Positions 1 to 9,388 of a stretch of DNA of 64,000 bases are shown in pieces. Positions within the stretch are counted from its first letter, which is position 1, and each line of letters opens with the position of its first letter. Source of the DNA: Flavobacteriales bacterium. GTDB taxonomy: Bacteria; Bacteroidota; Bacteroidia; Flavobacteriales_F; PHOS-HE28. The notes under the pieces were generated by a model. That model did no database searches, was not told where the DNA came from, and saw only the letters and a program-made list of their open reading frames with translations. Made by a program: the position numbers and the translations under genes. The stretch covers positions 115,516 to 179,515 of the forward strand of contig JAIOIH010000026.1 of the NCBI GenBank assembly GCA_019912395.1. Reading direction: 5' to 3'.

Positions 1-50
1 CCACATTGGAGTGAGATCTTCGCTCTCCCGACCTGCATTCCGTGGATGAT

Positions 51-101
51 GCCTTATGTCCTGTGCAGATCCAAAGCACGGGACATTTGACCCAGGACAA
101 G
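51..101. repeat. Short intergenic repeat, copy A (downstream of lplA)
   Basis: This stretch contains CTTATGTCC followed by a block at 68-101 that matches the block at 1386-1418 on the other side of lplA at about 27 of 34 positions by hand alignment (shared words GATCCAA, GGACATT, GACAAG). Both copies lie in the same orientation and flank lplA. Nothing else was seen in positions 1-115. Confidence 0.5.
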
Positions 102-115
102 CGCACACCTCCTCT

Positions 116-1105
116 TCAATACAACAGCTTCACCAGCTCGTCGATGCCCACGCCCTCGAAGATCTCCTCGGCATGCACGGCGCATGCTGCCTCGCGCACA
201 TCATCCGGATGGTATCGGATGCCGCTGAGCGCCTTTTCCAGGTCGCCGATGTCGCGCTTGCTGAAGAAGTCGCCATAGAACTTCGCGTTCTTCACGTGGC
301 CTTGCTCCACCATCAGGCGCGCATCCAGCTCCCCGATGGCGAAGCGCTGCACGCGTTGAAGGTTGAAGGCGGGTGATTCCCCGAAGTTCCAATCCCATGT
401 GCGGTACTTGCTGTCCGCCAAGGCGGTCACCTTCGTCCAGTCTGCATCGGAAAGTTGCTGTATGGGCGGTGTACTGGTGCCGGGGAAAAGGTGGGTGAGC
501 AACGCGCTCCGGAAGGCTTCCATGTCCACGGTGGCGGGTAGGAAGTCACCGATGTTCACCACGCGGCTGCGGATGGACTGGATCCCCTTGGAGATCATTT
601 TGCCCGGCTTGGGCTTCAGGGCATGCACCACATCCTCCAGTTCCGAGCGGAAGAGCAGCGTGCCATGGCTTACCATGCGATCGCGGCGCACGGCCTGTGC
701 GTTGCCGGAGACCTTTCGGCCTTCCACCAGGATGTCGTTGCGCCCGGACAGTTCCGCCCGCACGCCCAGCTCGTTCAGTGCGGCCACCACCGGCCCGGTG
801 AATTCGCGGTAGTTGTTGAAGTGCTTTGGGTCGAATCGCTTGATGAAACTGAAGTTGAGGTTGCCCAGGTCGTGGTATACCGCGCCACCGCCGGAGATGC
901 GCCGCACCACGCGGATGTCGCGCTCCTTCACGAAGTCCGTATCGATCTCCTCCAAGGTGTTCTGGTGCTTGCCGATGATGATCGAAGGGGCGTTCACGTA
1001 GAAGAGCAAGTAGCTCTCGTCGATCGGCAGGTTCAGCAGGCAGTATTCCTCCAACGCCAGGTTTAATGAAGCATCGAGGTTGCCTTTGTTATCAATGAAG
1101 AGCAT
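116..1105 (-). CDS. lplA: Lipoate-protein ligase A
   Basis: ATP-dependent ligase that attaches free lipoate (or octanoate) to the lysine of lipoyl domains in 2-oxoacid dehydrogenases and the glycine cleavage H protein; cytosolic. The 329-residue protein has the family signature RRISGGGAVYHD at 68-79, which forms the lipoyl-AMP site, and the catalytic lysine in GRKVSGNAQ (Lys131). A C-terminal accessory domain with KYRTWDWNFGESP is typical of full-length LplA. The ATG at 1105 gives a start right at the conserved N-terminus. A -7-like box TAATTTCG (minus strand, 1124-1131) lies 18 bases upstream. The lipoamide partner enzyme lpdA is also in this window at 22.9 kb but is not in the same operon. 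Confidence 0.93.
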   Translation of the reverse strand: MLFIDNKGNLDASLNLALEEYCLLNLPIDESYLLFYVNAPSIIIGKHQNTLEEIDTDFVKERDIRVVRRISGGGAVYHDLGNLNFSFIKRFDPKHFNNYREFTGPVVAALNELGVRAELSGRNDILVEGRKVSGNAQAVRRDRMVSHGTLLFRSELEDVVHALKPKPGKMISKGIQSIRSRVVNIGDFLPATVDMEAFRSALLTHLFPGTSTPPIQQLSDADWTKVTALADSKYRTWDWNFGESPAFNLQRVQRFAIGELDARLMVEQGHVKNAKFYGDFFSKRDIGDLEKALSGIRYHPDDVREAACAVHAEEIFEGVGIDELVKLLY

Positions 1106-1150
1106 GATGGGTGGATAGGGATGCGAAATTAGTGGAACGGGTGCTGTCGT

Positions 1151-1366
1151 ATTCCTGTTGTCCTATGCTGGTTGTCCTATGTCTTATGCGCGTACCGGAG
1201 CCGCAGGGTCCGCTGTTCGTTGGAATTGCGGCATGGCGAGACCCCGCGGAAGGAGTAAATTCCTGTTGTCCTATGGTGGTTGTCCTATGTCTTATGCGCG
1301 TACCGGAGCCGCAGGGCCCGCTGTTCGTTGGAATTGCGGCATGGCGAGGCCCTGCGGAAGGAGTAG
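1151..1366. repeat. Two tandem copies of a 108-bp direct repeat
   Basis: Positions 1151-1258 and 1259-1366 are two head-to-tail copies of a 108-bp unit that differ at only about five bases. Each unit starts with two TTGTCCTATG words and one ATGTCTTATG word (for example 1158, 1172 and 1179). Short reading frames in it are overlapping and look like chance. It fills most of the 327-bp gap 1106-1432 between lplA and the upstream macroglobulin gene; no gene is seen there. Confidence 0.9.
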
Positions 1367-1371
1367 GTGAG

Positions 1372-1418
1372 TGATGTCTTATGCGGATCCAAGCATTGGA
1401 CATTAGACATAAGACAAG
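1372..1418. repeat. Inverted repeat, copy B of the lplA-flanking element
   Basis: A perfect 9-bp inverted repeat, TGTCTTATG (1375-1383) and CATAAGACA (1408-1416), encloses a second small one, TCCAA (1388-1392) and TTGGA (1396-1400). It lies just past the stop codon of the macroglobulin gene on the minus strand, so it could act as a transcript end, although no T-run follows. It shares the GATCCAA/GGACATT/GACAAG block with copy A at 51-101 and the TGTCTTATGCG word with the tandem 108-bp repeat. Confidence 0.6.
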
Positions 1419-1432
1419 TCAGCACCTCCGGC

Positions 1433-4400
1433 TCACTCTCCCGGCTTCACCACCGTCACCCATTGCCCTCCGTTCCTGGCGTTCACGGTGTTGTCGTACA
1501 TCGCCGAACAGGTGGTGCTGGGCAGGTGGAAGCGACCGGTGTACGCGGCGTTGAGGAAGACGCGGTAGGTCACGCTCTGTCCGGCGCCGAGGTTGAAGTA
1601 GGTCAGCACGCGGTCATCGCGAATGTCCTGGTAATTGAAGGTGCTGTTGCGTTGTGCCTCCTCCGTGCCTTCGAGCCTGCTGTTGCGGATCTCCCAGCCG
1701 CTGGGGAACACCTGCGTCAGCGCAAGCTCCTGGTAGGTGCCGCGCGTGCCGGGGTTCTGCACGGTCACTTCCGCTAGGAAGTCGGTGGCTTGGTCCAGGC
1801 GTGCCGGGTTGATCACATGGCCGTCCATCGTCTTGTAGACCACGCTCAACGCGAGGCCGTTGCTGGCCGGGGTTTCCTCACCGGCCACAGGCGTGCCGGT
1901 GCGAACGAGCCGCAGGTAGATCAGGTTTTTTCCGGTGTTTGCGATGGTCACGCGCCGCTTGCCGTCCGGCACGGGAAGGTCCAGGCGGACGATGGGTTTC
2001 GCGCTCACGCGATTGTCCGCCTTGCTGGCGATGGTGGAGGTGAAGTGCATGGTCTTGTCCAGCTCGTTGTTGGCGGCGAAACGGCTCACGGCGTACATGG
2101 CCCATGCCGTGCTCTGTGTACTGTACCAGCCTCCACTGCTGAGCTGCTGCCCGATGCGGCGCACCACGCCAGCGGCGGCGGCCTTGTCGTCCATGCGCAT
2201 CAGTGCTTCGGCGATCACGGCTTCGTCGCGCAGGTTGCTGCCGTAGGTCCAGGACATTTCCCGGTAGGGGGAAACGTTGGTGGCGAGGTCCTTCACGATC
2301 TCTCGTGCCACATCCTTGCGGTTGTTGGTGGCGTATGCGGCGGCAAGCATCCACTTCGCCTGGTCGCTGAGCAGGGGCGTGGTGCGCAGGCGGTTCATGG
2401 CACCGGCCTCGGCGCTGTTGCCCAAGGCGAGCACATACAGTCGATAGGCCTGCGCCAATTGGCTGCTCCTGCGGCTCCATTCCTTCCTTTCGTTCGGAGC
2501 CCAGTCCCTGGCCTGTTTGCGGGTGAACGTCAGCCACGCGTTCTTCACACCGGCCGGTGGTGCGAACCCCTTGCGTTCCGCCTCGATCAGGAAGTGCCCC
2601 GCGTAGGTGGAGGTCCAGTCATTGGGAGTGCGGTCGCCGGGCCAGTAGCCGAAGCCGCCGCCCGCCGTTTGGAACTGCCTCAATTTGCCGAGGCCGGCCT
2701 GCACATTGCGGCGCAGTTCGTCCACGGTGGCATCGCTCGTTTCCATCACGTCGGCGATGTACAGCTGCGGGAAGGCCTTGCTGATGGTCTGTTCCAGGCA
2801 ACCGTGCGGATAGTCGATCAGGTATTGCAAGCGGCGACCGAGGTCCACCGGAGGCATGGTGCTCAGCTCCAAATAGGCGCTGTTGGTACCGGCCACGCCG
2901 AGCGCTTCCGGAGCGGCGTCCCAGCTTGTGCCCGGCTCCACGATCACCTCGGTGGTTTCGGTTTCCGGCTGTCCCGCCTGCCGCACGTCCAATTCAATGC
3001 TCTGCGTGGCTTTCTCCCCGGCACCTTCGGCGGTCAACGTCACCTTGCCGACACCGACGCGGTGCTTCATCTTCACGCGGAACATCACTACCTGCTCACC
3101 GGTCTTGCTGAAGGAAAGCACCTGTTCGGCCGGGCCTTCCAGGCTGAAGAGTTCGTTCGCCGCGAGGCTGAGCTTCACGTTCTTCACTTTCGGGTCCATG
3201 GCGAACACCGTCACGGGCAGGTCCACGGTTTCCCCGGGCCCCACCACGCGTGGCAGCGTGGCCAGCAGCATCAGTGGCTTCTTGACAGGCACGGCTTTTT
3301 CCGCATTGCCATACGCGCCTGCCGGTGTGCTGGCCACCACCATGATGCGCACGCTGCCCACATAATTGCTGATGGTGAAACTGTGCGAGGCCTTCTTGCC
3401 CTTGGCCAAGGTGAAGGGTCCCACATAGCGTACCACCGGCTTAAACCGCTGGGCCTTCGCGGCCTCAGCGGGATTGGCCTGGTCGCTACCGCCGAGGGCG
3501 AGGATCCGCCGCAGGCGTTGTCCGAACGCACCGATCACCTCGTCATACAGGTCCCAAGTGCGTACGCCGAGCGCTTCACGGGCATAGAAATAATTCCAAG
3601 GGTCAGGTGTTTTGAAGCGCGTAAGGTCCAGCAATCCCTCGTCCACGATCGCGAGGGTGTATGTCATGGCCTTGCCGTCCTTCTCGCTCACGTCCACGGT
3701 GAAGGCTTCATCGGTCTTGAATTCCTTGGCGCTGCCGATCACCGGGGTGAGATGCGTGGCCGCGTTCTCCACGCGGATCGGGATCACGCCGTAGAGCCGG
3801 ATCGGAAGGTCGTTGCCCGCGCTTTCGGCACTGTCCGGCATGGCAGTGTTCGCATGCGGCTGTACCAGCGTGACGTAGGCATAGATGTTCGGCGCCATGG
3901 CCTCGGTGATGGCGAAGCTGTACTTCGTCTCCTTGTCCTTCAGCTCGATCCACTTCGCTTCGATGATGCGGCTGCCGGTCTCCAAGCTCACCAGCGCGCG
4001 TCCTGCTCCGGAGCTCGGAATAGTTAGTTCACAACGGTCGCCCACGGCGTATTTTTCCTTGTCGCTGTTGAATTGGAGCATGGCGGCCGCCTTTCCCTCC
4101 TCGCGCCTGCTTCGGCCACCATATCCGGGCCAGTCCAAGTAGAGCTGTGCGGCGGAGACATGGCCGCTGGAGAGGTCGGTAAGGCGGACGATGAAGCGAC
4201 CCCATTGCGGACGGTCCACGCGGAAGCTGAAACTGGCCTTTCCGTTACCGTCGGTGGTGATGTCCTCTTCACTGATCACGCGCGAGCTTGGTGCCGACAT
4301 GTAGTTGGAGGGATCGTCCATGTTCCCGCTCCACCACCAGTTGGACCCCACCTTCACCACCTGCGCTTTCAATGCGTGGTGCGCGAGCGGCTTTCCATCG

Positions 4401-7036
4401 GCATCCACGGACACGGCGGAAATGGAGTAGGTGGTGTCGGTGAAATAGCTGCCCCAGTAGCTGGAGCTTTCCGGCATGCGCAAGCCGGCGTAGGACGCGT
4501 ACGGATAGTACTGCACATCGGTACGGTCGATGCTGGCATCACCGCCGGCCTCGAACACGCGCGTCACGATGTTGGCCTTCACGGCGGCCGGCGCACGACC
4601 GTTCATCTTCAGGTCGAAGGGGAAGGAGGCATGTCCGTTCGCGTCCAATTGGCCCTCGTAGATCGGTGACTCCTCGGTGTTGAGGTCGCTGTTCAGGTCG
4701 TTGAAATCGTACTGCTCAAAACCGGTGAAGCTGGCGTTGGAGCGGGAAAGACTCACGGTGACGCGGGCGGTGAGGTCCTTCGCGGGAGCACCGTGCAGCC
4801 AATTGCTCTGCAGTTGCACCGGCTGGGTGGCGAGCTTGGTCAGCCGTGTTCCACCGAGGTCCAGGAGGATCTTCAGCCGGTTGGGCTTTACTGTTTCGAT
4901 GCGGATGGGTTTGTAGAACGAGGTGCCTCCCACGTGTACACGCGCCCCCCACACACCGGTGGGCGCATCCGCTGAAGTGGCGCAGCGGAACGCATAGGTG
5001 CCTTCCACACCGGTGGTGCGCACGAGCCGTTGGTCGAGCCGTCCTTGCGGGTCGGTGAGTTCCAGCGTTACCGGAATGTCCTTGGGTAGTTTCTGCTGCG
5101 CTTGTTGCAGGATGAAGGTGAGGTAGAGGGAATCGCCGGGACGCCAGACACCGCGCTCACCGTAGAGAAAGCCCTTTAGGCCCTTGTCCACGTATTCACC
5201 GCTCACATCGAAATTGCTAACGCTCAACGCGCTGCCGTCATCGAGCTTCAGGTAGCCGCGCTGCTTGTCCTTGGAGGCCACCAACAGGAAGGGTTTGTGC
5301 GCCGTGGCCGGCAGGGTGATCATGCCGTCCTTGTCCGTCTTTTGGGTGGACATGGCGCGGTGCTGGAGGTCCAGCACCTTTACCTCCACCCCGTGGACGG
5401 GCGCCGTGGTGCGCAGGTCGCTCACGGCGATCAGCAGGGAGCCGTCGTTGCCGCGCTTCGCGATGATGCCGAGGTCCGAGGCGAGGATGTTGCGTTGCAC
5501 CACGCTGCCCTTGTTGCGGTAATAGCTGGGGGTGCACGGGTCATCACGGTCCTTCCAATTGTACTCCTCGTCGTAGTAGCCGTAGTCATCGTCGTAGTAA
5601 TAATTGTCCGGCGTGTCCCACGCTCCCTCACCCGTTTCTTCCGGCTCCTGGACGATCAAGGGTGCCGCGGTGGGTGTACTTCCGCAGGGATAGGCCGAAT
5701 AGGCCTGCCGGAAGCCGAGGCTGATGCGATAGATAGCCCCGGGTTCGGCCTTGATCAGTTTATCCAGATCTAGATAGTACCGTCCCCATTGGCCCGCACG
5801 CACGTTCTCCTTCGCGTCCAGCGGCACGATCTTCTTCAACACCAAGCGACCGGTGCGAGCGAGTTCCCGGCTCCCGTCGAGGTTGTTCACCTGTAGGAAT
5901 TGTGGCACGTTGTCCGCGTAGATGCGCACCACGCGCACGTCCACGGCGTTGAGGTTCACGGCTTCGAAGGGAAAGAGCAGGCCATCCGTGCTTGGAAGAA
6001 TGGTTCCGGTGCCCACTGCGCGCACGTTCGGTTTTACCTCGTGGAAGGTGAGGTCCACCGTGAGGTCCTGGCCGAGCGCGCGACCGTTCACGTTCTTCAG
6101 CCCCGCTGCCACGAACGCCGTCTGATCGCCGGTCAAGCGTTGCTCGGGATAGAGCATCAGCTTGTTGCCCGTCACGGAGAGCCGCACCTTGTCCGCCCCG
6201 GCGATGCCTGCCAGGCCGCTGAGGTCCTGCGCGGCATCAAGCGGGTCGCTGAAGAGCAGCGTGGCGTACTGCTCGCCTTCGGTGAAGGTCTCCGTGGTGA
6301 TCAGCTGGAGGTCCCCGATGGCAGGCACTTCGAACGTGGTCGTTCCTTTCCCCTTGCCTTCGATCTTGCTTGCATCCCACGTGAAGACGACGTTGCTGGC
6401 CTGCTCACCTCGGTGAACGCTGTCCGCCACGGCGCGGTGAAGCGTGCCACCGGGTTCATGCTCCCAGGTCATCTTCAACGGTTGTCCATCCTGCGTGGCG
6501 GTCACGCTGCCTTCCAGGTCCTGTCCGGTGGCGTCATCGCTGGTGAATACGCCCACGACCACGCGCTGCCAGGTGAGGTCGATAGGGGAGAGTGACTGGA
6601 GATCGTTCACGCGCAGGTCGATGCCTTGCTCGAAGGTGGTCACACTGAATTTGAAATCCTGGAACTCCTTCGGCACTTCGGCCAAGCGGCCCAGATCGAA
6701 TGTGATGGTATAGTCCGTGTTCTGCTTGAGCCGCTCGCGGGGTTGGAAGGCGAGCGTGTGCGCATCCTGCCAGGTCACGATGCCTTCCGCGCTTGGACGC
6801 AGGCTGAAGAGTTCCTGCAATGCGGCCTCGGAGGTGTCCTTCATGGCCAACCCCTCGGCGATGCGTACGCGGATGGGTGCACGTGCGGAAATATGCCCTG
6901 CGGTGAAGGCGGGGATGTAGGGAATGAACGTGGCGTCCGGCCGGATGGGTTGCTTGTCCGTGCGGCAAGCGGTGACGAGGAGCAGTGCCAGAAAAGGGAT
7001 CAGGAGGGCACGGAAGATTCGTTGGCTGTGCTGCAT
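1433..7036 (-). CDS. Alpha-2-macroglobulin family lipoprotein with thioester
   Basis: Large bacterial alpha-2-macroglobulin (1867 residues), thought to trap attacking proteases in the periplasm or at the cell surface. The start at 7036 gives a classic lipoprotein signal (hydrophobic stretch ending in LVTAC), so upstream in-frame codons are rejected. Many macroglobulin (MG) beta-domains precede the thioester motif HGCLEQ with Cys1413, followed by an alpha-helical TED-like region (ending near FAANNELD) and a C-terminal receptor-binding-like domain. The intact CLEQ puts it with thioester-bearing members such as E. coli YfhM, not the thioester-less YfaS type. The usual proteobacterial partner, penicillin-binding protein 1C, is not adjacent. 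The transcript ends near the repeat at 1372-1418. Confidence 0.9.
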   Translation of the reverse strand: MQHSQRIFRALLIPFLALLLVTACRTDKQPIRPDATFIPYIPAFTAGHISARAPIRVRIAEGLAMKDTSEAALQELFSLRPSAEGIVTWQDAHTLAFQPRERLKQNTDYTITFDLGRLAEVPKEFQDFKFSVTTFEQGIDLRVNDLQSLSPIDLTWQRVVVGVFTSDDATGQDLEGSVTATQDGQPLKMTWEHEPGGTLHRAVADSVHRGEQASNVVFTWDASKIEGKGKGTTTFEVPAIGDLQLITTETFTEGEQYATLLFSDPLDAAQDLSGLAGIAGADKVRLSVTGNKLMLYPEQRLTGDQTAFVAAGLKNVNGRALGQDLTVDLTFHEVKPNVRAVGTGTILPSTDGLLFPFEAVNLNAVDVRVVRIYADNVPQFLQVNNLDGSRELARTGRLVLKKIVPLDAKENVRAGQWGRYYLDLDKLIKAEPGAIYRISLGFRQAYSAYPCGSTPTAAPLIVQEPEETGEGAWDTPDNYYYDDDYGYYDEEYNWKDRDDPCTPSYYRNKGSVVQRNILASDLGIIAKRGNDGSLLIAVSDLRTTAPVHGVEVKVLDLQHRAMSTQKTDKDGMITLPATAHKPFLLVASKDKQRGYLKLDDGSALSVSNFDVSGEYVDKGLKGFLYGERGVWRPGDSLYLTFILQQAQQKLPKDIPVTLELTDPQGRLDQRLVRTTGVEGTYAFRCATSADAPTGVWGARVHVGGTSFYKPIRIETVKPNRLKILLDLGGTRLTKLATQPVQLQSNWLHGAPAKDLTARVTVSLSRSNASFTGFEQYDFNDLNSDLNTEESPIYEGQLDANGHASFPFDLKMNGRAPAAVKANIVTRVFEAGGDASIDRTDVQYYPYASYAGLRMPESSSYWGSYFTDTTYSISAVSVDADGKPLAHHALKAQVVKVGSNWWWSGNMDDPSNYMSAPSSRVISEEDITTDGNGKASFSFRVDRPQWGRFIVRLTDLSSGHVSAAQLYLDWPGYGGRSRREEGKAAAMLQFNSDKEKYAVGDRCELTIPSSGAGRALVSLETGSRIIEAKWIELKDKETKYSFAITEAMAPNIYAYVTLVQPHANTAMPDSAESAGNDLPIRLYGVIPIRVENAATHLTPVIGSAKEFKTDEAFTVDVSEKDGKAMTYTLAIVDEGLLDLTRFKTPDPWNYFYAREALGVRTWDLYDEVIGAFGQRLRRILALGGSDQANPAEAAKAQRFKPVVRYVGPFTLAKGKKASHSFTISNYVGSVRIMVVASTPAGAYGNAEKAVPVKKPLMLLATLPRVVGPGETVDLPVTVFAMDPKVKNVKLSLAANELFSLEGPAEQVLSFSKTGEQVVMFRVKMKHRVGVGKVTLTAEGAGEKATQSIELDVRQAGQPETETTEVIVEPGTSWDAAPEALGVAGTNSAYLELSTMPPVDLGRRLQYLIDYPHGCLEQTISKAFPQLYIADVMETSDATVDELRRNVQAGLGKLRQFQTAGGGFGYWPGDRTPNDWTSTYAGHFLIEAERKGFAPPAGVKNAWLTFTRKQARDWAPNERKEWSRRSSQLAQAYRLYVLALGNSAEAGAMNRLRTTPLLSDQAKWMLAAAYATNNRKDVAREIVKDLATNVSPYREMSWTYGSNLRDEAVIAEALMRMDDKAAAAGVVRRIGQQLSSGGWYSTQSTAWAMYAVSRFAANNELDKTMHFTSTIASKADNRVSAKPIVRLDLPVPDGKRRVTIANTGKNLIYLRLVRTGTPVAGEETPASNGLALSVVYKTMDGHVINPARLDQATDFLAEVTVQNPGTRGTYQELALTQVFPSGWEIRNSRLEGTEEAQRNSTFNYQDIRDDRVLTYFNLGAGQSVTYRVFLNAAYTGRFHLPSTTCSAMYDNTVNARNGGQWVTVVKPGE

Positions 7037-7200
7037 GTGAGGGATCGTGTGGGCTTGAAAGGTAACGGCCATGATCCTGCTATTCGTCTTTCGGGGCTGT
7101 GGTATTGCAATCCATCGTTCGTCACGGGAGGACGGCTGATTGCCGGAGGTGCCGTGTTGGCCTAACGCCCGCGCCAGAGATATGGGAAAAGAGAGAAGTG

Positions 7201-7262
7201 CTGACAACTGCCAACTGCCTGCTGCCTGCTGCCTGCTGCCTGCCGCCAACTGCCTGCTGCGC
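7201..7262. repeat. Low-complexity CTGCCTG-type intergenic repeat
   Basis: Successive near-identical heptamers (CTGCCTG and relatives such as CTGCCAA) fill the gap between the SPOR protein gene stop and the macroglobulin start. On the minus strand it reads GGCAGTTGGCAGTTGTCA, almost the same as the word at 34091-34112. The remaining part of the 7037-7281 gap holds no recognisable gene. Confidence 0.6.
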
Positions 7263-7281
7263 GCTGGCTACTCCTTAGTGC

Positions 7282-9363
7282 CTACTGCCCGTTCAGCAGC
7301 TTCTCGGCATCCTCGGCCTGGATGATGCGGCCGTTCATTTCACCCACCACGAAGGCATCCTCGAAGCCGAGGTTGCGCAACTCCTTGCGGGCTTCCTCGG
7401 CCGCGGTTCGGGTGGGGTACTCCCCATAGAGGTAGCGTACGGCACTTTGGCTGGCCACCGGCTTCACATTGCCCAGGTCCACGTACTTGCTCATCGTCTC
7501 CATCGGCACGTTGCCGGCGAAGGTGCCCAATTGTACGCGGAACTTAAGGTTGTCCGTATTGATGCTACCCAATGGAATGTCGTCCAGGTTCTCCGGTCCG
7601 GTAAGCTGGGCACCGGCCTCGGTGATCGAGACGCGCTTTCCATCCTTGAAGGCCACCAGGAACGCCCCCTCGAAGCCGTTGAGCAGCATGTTCACCTTGT
7701 GCTTGGCCGCCTCGTTGATATCGGTGAAGGAACCCGTGTAGTAACGGGTGAGGCCATCATTGCCCTTCAGCGTTACGAGGTCGGATATGCCCGTGAAGAT
7801 GTTCTGCGACAACCGGTGCCGGAACGCACCCAATTGCACGCGGACCACCACTTTGCCCGGCTGCTCCGGCGTGCTGGGCGTTAACTTGGTAAGCACTTCC
7901 TCCTCGCGAGGCGTGATGCCGCCACTGGGCAGGTCGAGCAACTTGCCGTTCTGCTCCATCATCACGGTGCCTTCAAATCCTTGTCCCTTCAGCTGCAGTT
8001 CCCGCTTGATGGCTTCCGGCAGATCGTCATAGCTGCCCACGATATAGAAGGTGGTATCGCCGCGCTCGATGGTGCGAACGTCCGGCAGGCTGAGGATCCG
8101 CTGGATCAATTCCTCGCTGATCCCCTCCACCTGCGAGCCCACTTTCACCACGTATGTGCGCTTGGCAGGCGTGGCTGCGCGCGTCACTTTAGGCTTGCCC
8201 ACCGGCCCGAAGGATTCAACCCGGCTGGTGATGATGGTGACATTTGCGGAGTCCTTGAAGTTGAGCCAGGCGCGCAGGAGGTCGTCATCGGTGATGGTTA
8301 CGCCACGAGCGTCCACCGGTGCCCCCGCCAAGGTGCCTGCCTCGTCATCCCGATAGTCAGGTACTCCGTCGCCATCACTGTCCAAGGGGCAGCCATGCTG
8401 GTCCACGGCCACACCGGGCGGGGTATGCGGGCAGCGGTCGTTCCAATCCATCACCCCGTCGCCATCCTCGTCATCATTGAAGGCAATGGCATCCATCTGT
8501 TCGGGTGAGAGGGTGGGCTTCCACTTCTTCTTCCTCGGCTTGGTGCTGATGGCATAGCCCACGGAAAAGGAGGTGAAGAGGAAGCGGTCGTTGCGGCCGT
8601 CCCCTTTGCGGTCACCAAGACTATTGGAGGACACCCCGTCGATAAAGTCGGTACCGGTGAAGTGCATGGTGGCCCCGATCCTCGCATCGAAGCCGTGGGG
8701 AAGGAGCATCTTCACACCCACGCCCACGGGTACGGCCCAGGTCTGCTCCTCGTACTTTCCAAAACCATCGACGTTGCTCTCGCGCACATCGCTCTCGTAG
8801 GAGTAGTCGCGCTGTATCTCCACCGCGTTCTCAGCGTTCGGCGCGTCCTCGGCAATGTCGCGGATGGTGCCGTCGCTCCAGTAGTTGTACCGCCGGCCCT
8901 GCGCGTCCATCAGGTCGGTCTTGCTCAGGAATTCCAAGGACTCGAAACCGATGCTCACCCACGGTTCCACGGTCCGCCCCGGCTTCAGCAGGTGATGGAA
9001 GTTGTAGGTGAACTGCAATCCTCCGGTGGTGATGCGCGATTCGAAGTTCAGGTTGCGCGATGGGCTGCGTTCATTGGCGCTCATGCGCCCGTGCAGGGCA
9101 AAGAGTCCCACCTCCAGCCATTCGGTTACCGGGGCCGAGGCCCGCAGTTCATAGCCGATGCGCGAGACCAGAGGGCTGTAGCTCTTGCTTTGAAAGCCGA
9201 CATCGCCATAGAAGCCCAGCATGCCGGTGCCCAGGGAGAAGGTCGGTTTCAGCTGTACACGGGAGGAGTCGGACTGGGCCTGAACCAACTGACCCATGCC
9301 GATCGCCACTGCGGCACCCATCGCCAAGGTGCGGAACTGGGAGGGCATGGCCGGGGTGCGCAT
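7282..9363 (-). CDS. Secreted beta-barrel/TSP3/SPOR-repeat protein
   Basis: 693-residue envelope protein of unknown exact role. It starts with a signal peptide (ends near VQAQ, about residue 30; an alternative start is Met6). Residues 35-275 look like an outer-membrane beta-barrel, followed by a calcium-type thrombospondin-3 segment with two DxDGDG loops at about 297-340 (EDGDGVMDWND, DSDGDGVPDYRDD). Three SPOR-like modules follow at about 403-475, 505-580 and 606-690, each opening with a V-x-V/L-G strand (VVKVGS, VRVQLGAF, FRVQLGTF). SPOR modules commonly bind denuded peptidoglycan, so a barrel-to-wall link is a reasonable inference. It sits 25 bp downstream of a second SPOR-like protein gene, with which it is probably co-transcribed. 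Confidence 0.75.
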   Translation of the reverse strand: MRTPAMPSQFRTLAMGAAVAIGMGQLVQAQSDSSRVQLKPTFSLGTGMLGFYGDVGFQSKSYSPLVSRIGYELRASAPVTEWLEVGLFALHGRMSANERSPSRNLNFESRITTGGLQFTYNFHHLLKPGRTVEPWVSIGFESLEFLSKTDLMDAQGRRYNYWSDGTIRDIAEDAPNAENAVEIQRDYSYESDVRESNVDGFGKYEEQTWAVPVGVGVKMLLPHGFDARIGATMHFTGTDFIDGVSSNSLGDRKGDGRNDRFLFTSFSVGYAISTKPRKKKWKPTLSPEQMDAIAFNDDEDGDGVMDWNDRCPHTPPGVAVDQHGCPLDSDGDGVPDYRDDEAGTLAGAPVDARGVTITDDDLLRAWLNFKDSANVTIITSRVESFGPVGKPKVTRAATPAKRTYVVKVGSQVEGISEELIQRILSLPDVRTIERGDTTFYIVGSYDDLPEAIKRELQLKGQGFEGTVMMEQNGKLLDLPSGGITPREEEVLTKLTPSTPEQPGKVVVRVQLGAFRHRLSQNIFTGISDLVTLKGNDGLTRYYTGSFTDINEAAKHKVNMLLNGFEGAFLVAFKDGKRVSITEAGAQLTGPENLDDIPLGSINTDNLKFRVQLGTFAGNVPMETMSKYVDLGNVKPVASQSAVRYLYGEYPTRTAAEEARKELRNLGFEDAFVVGEMNGRIIQAEDAEKLLNGQ

Positions 9364-9388
9364 CCGAGGGGTGGGGGGTGGGGTCAGT

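Noticed and set aside
1151..1366. CRISPR array
   Set aside because: There are only two 108-bp units, placed head to tail with no spacers of regular length and no cas genes near.
1790..4027. Long plus-strand open frame of 745 codons
   Set aside because: It is antisense to the macroglobulin gene, with His/Gly/Arg-rich low-complexity translation and no domain; the minus-strand gene explains it.
7037..7249. Longer N-terminus for the macroglobulin (start at 7249)
   Set aside because: The extension covers repetitive CTGCCTG DNA and would precede an obvious lipoprotein signal starting at 7036.
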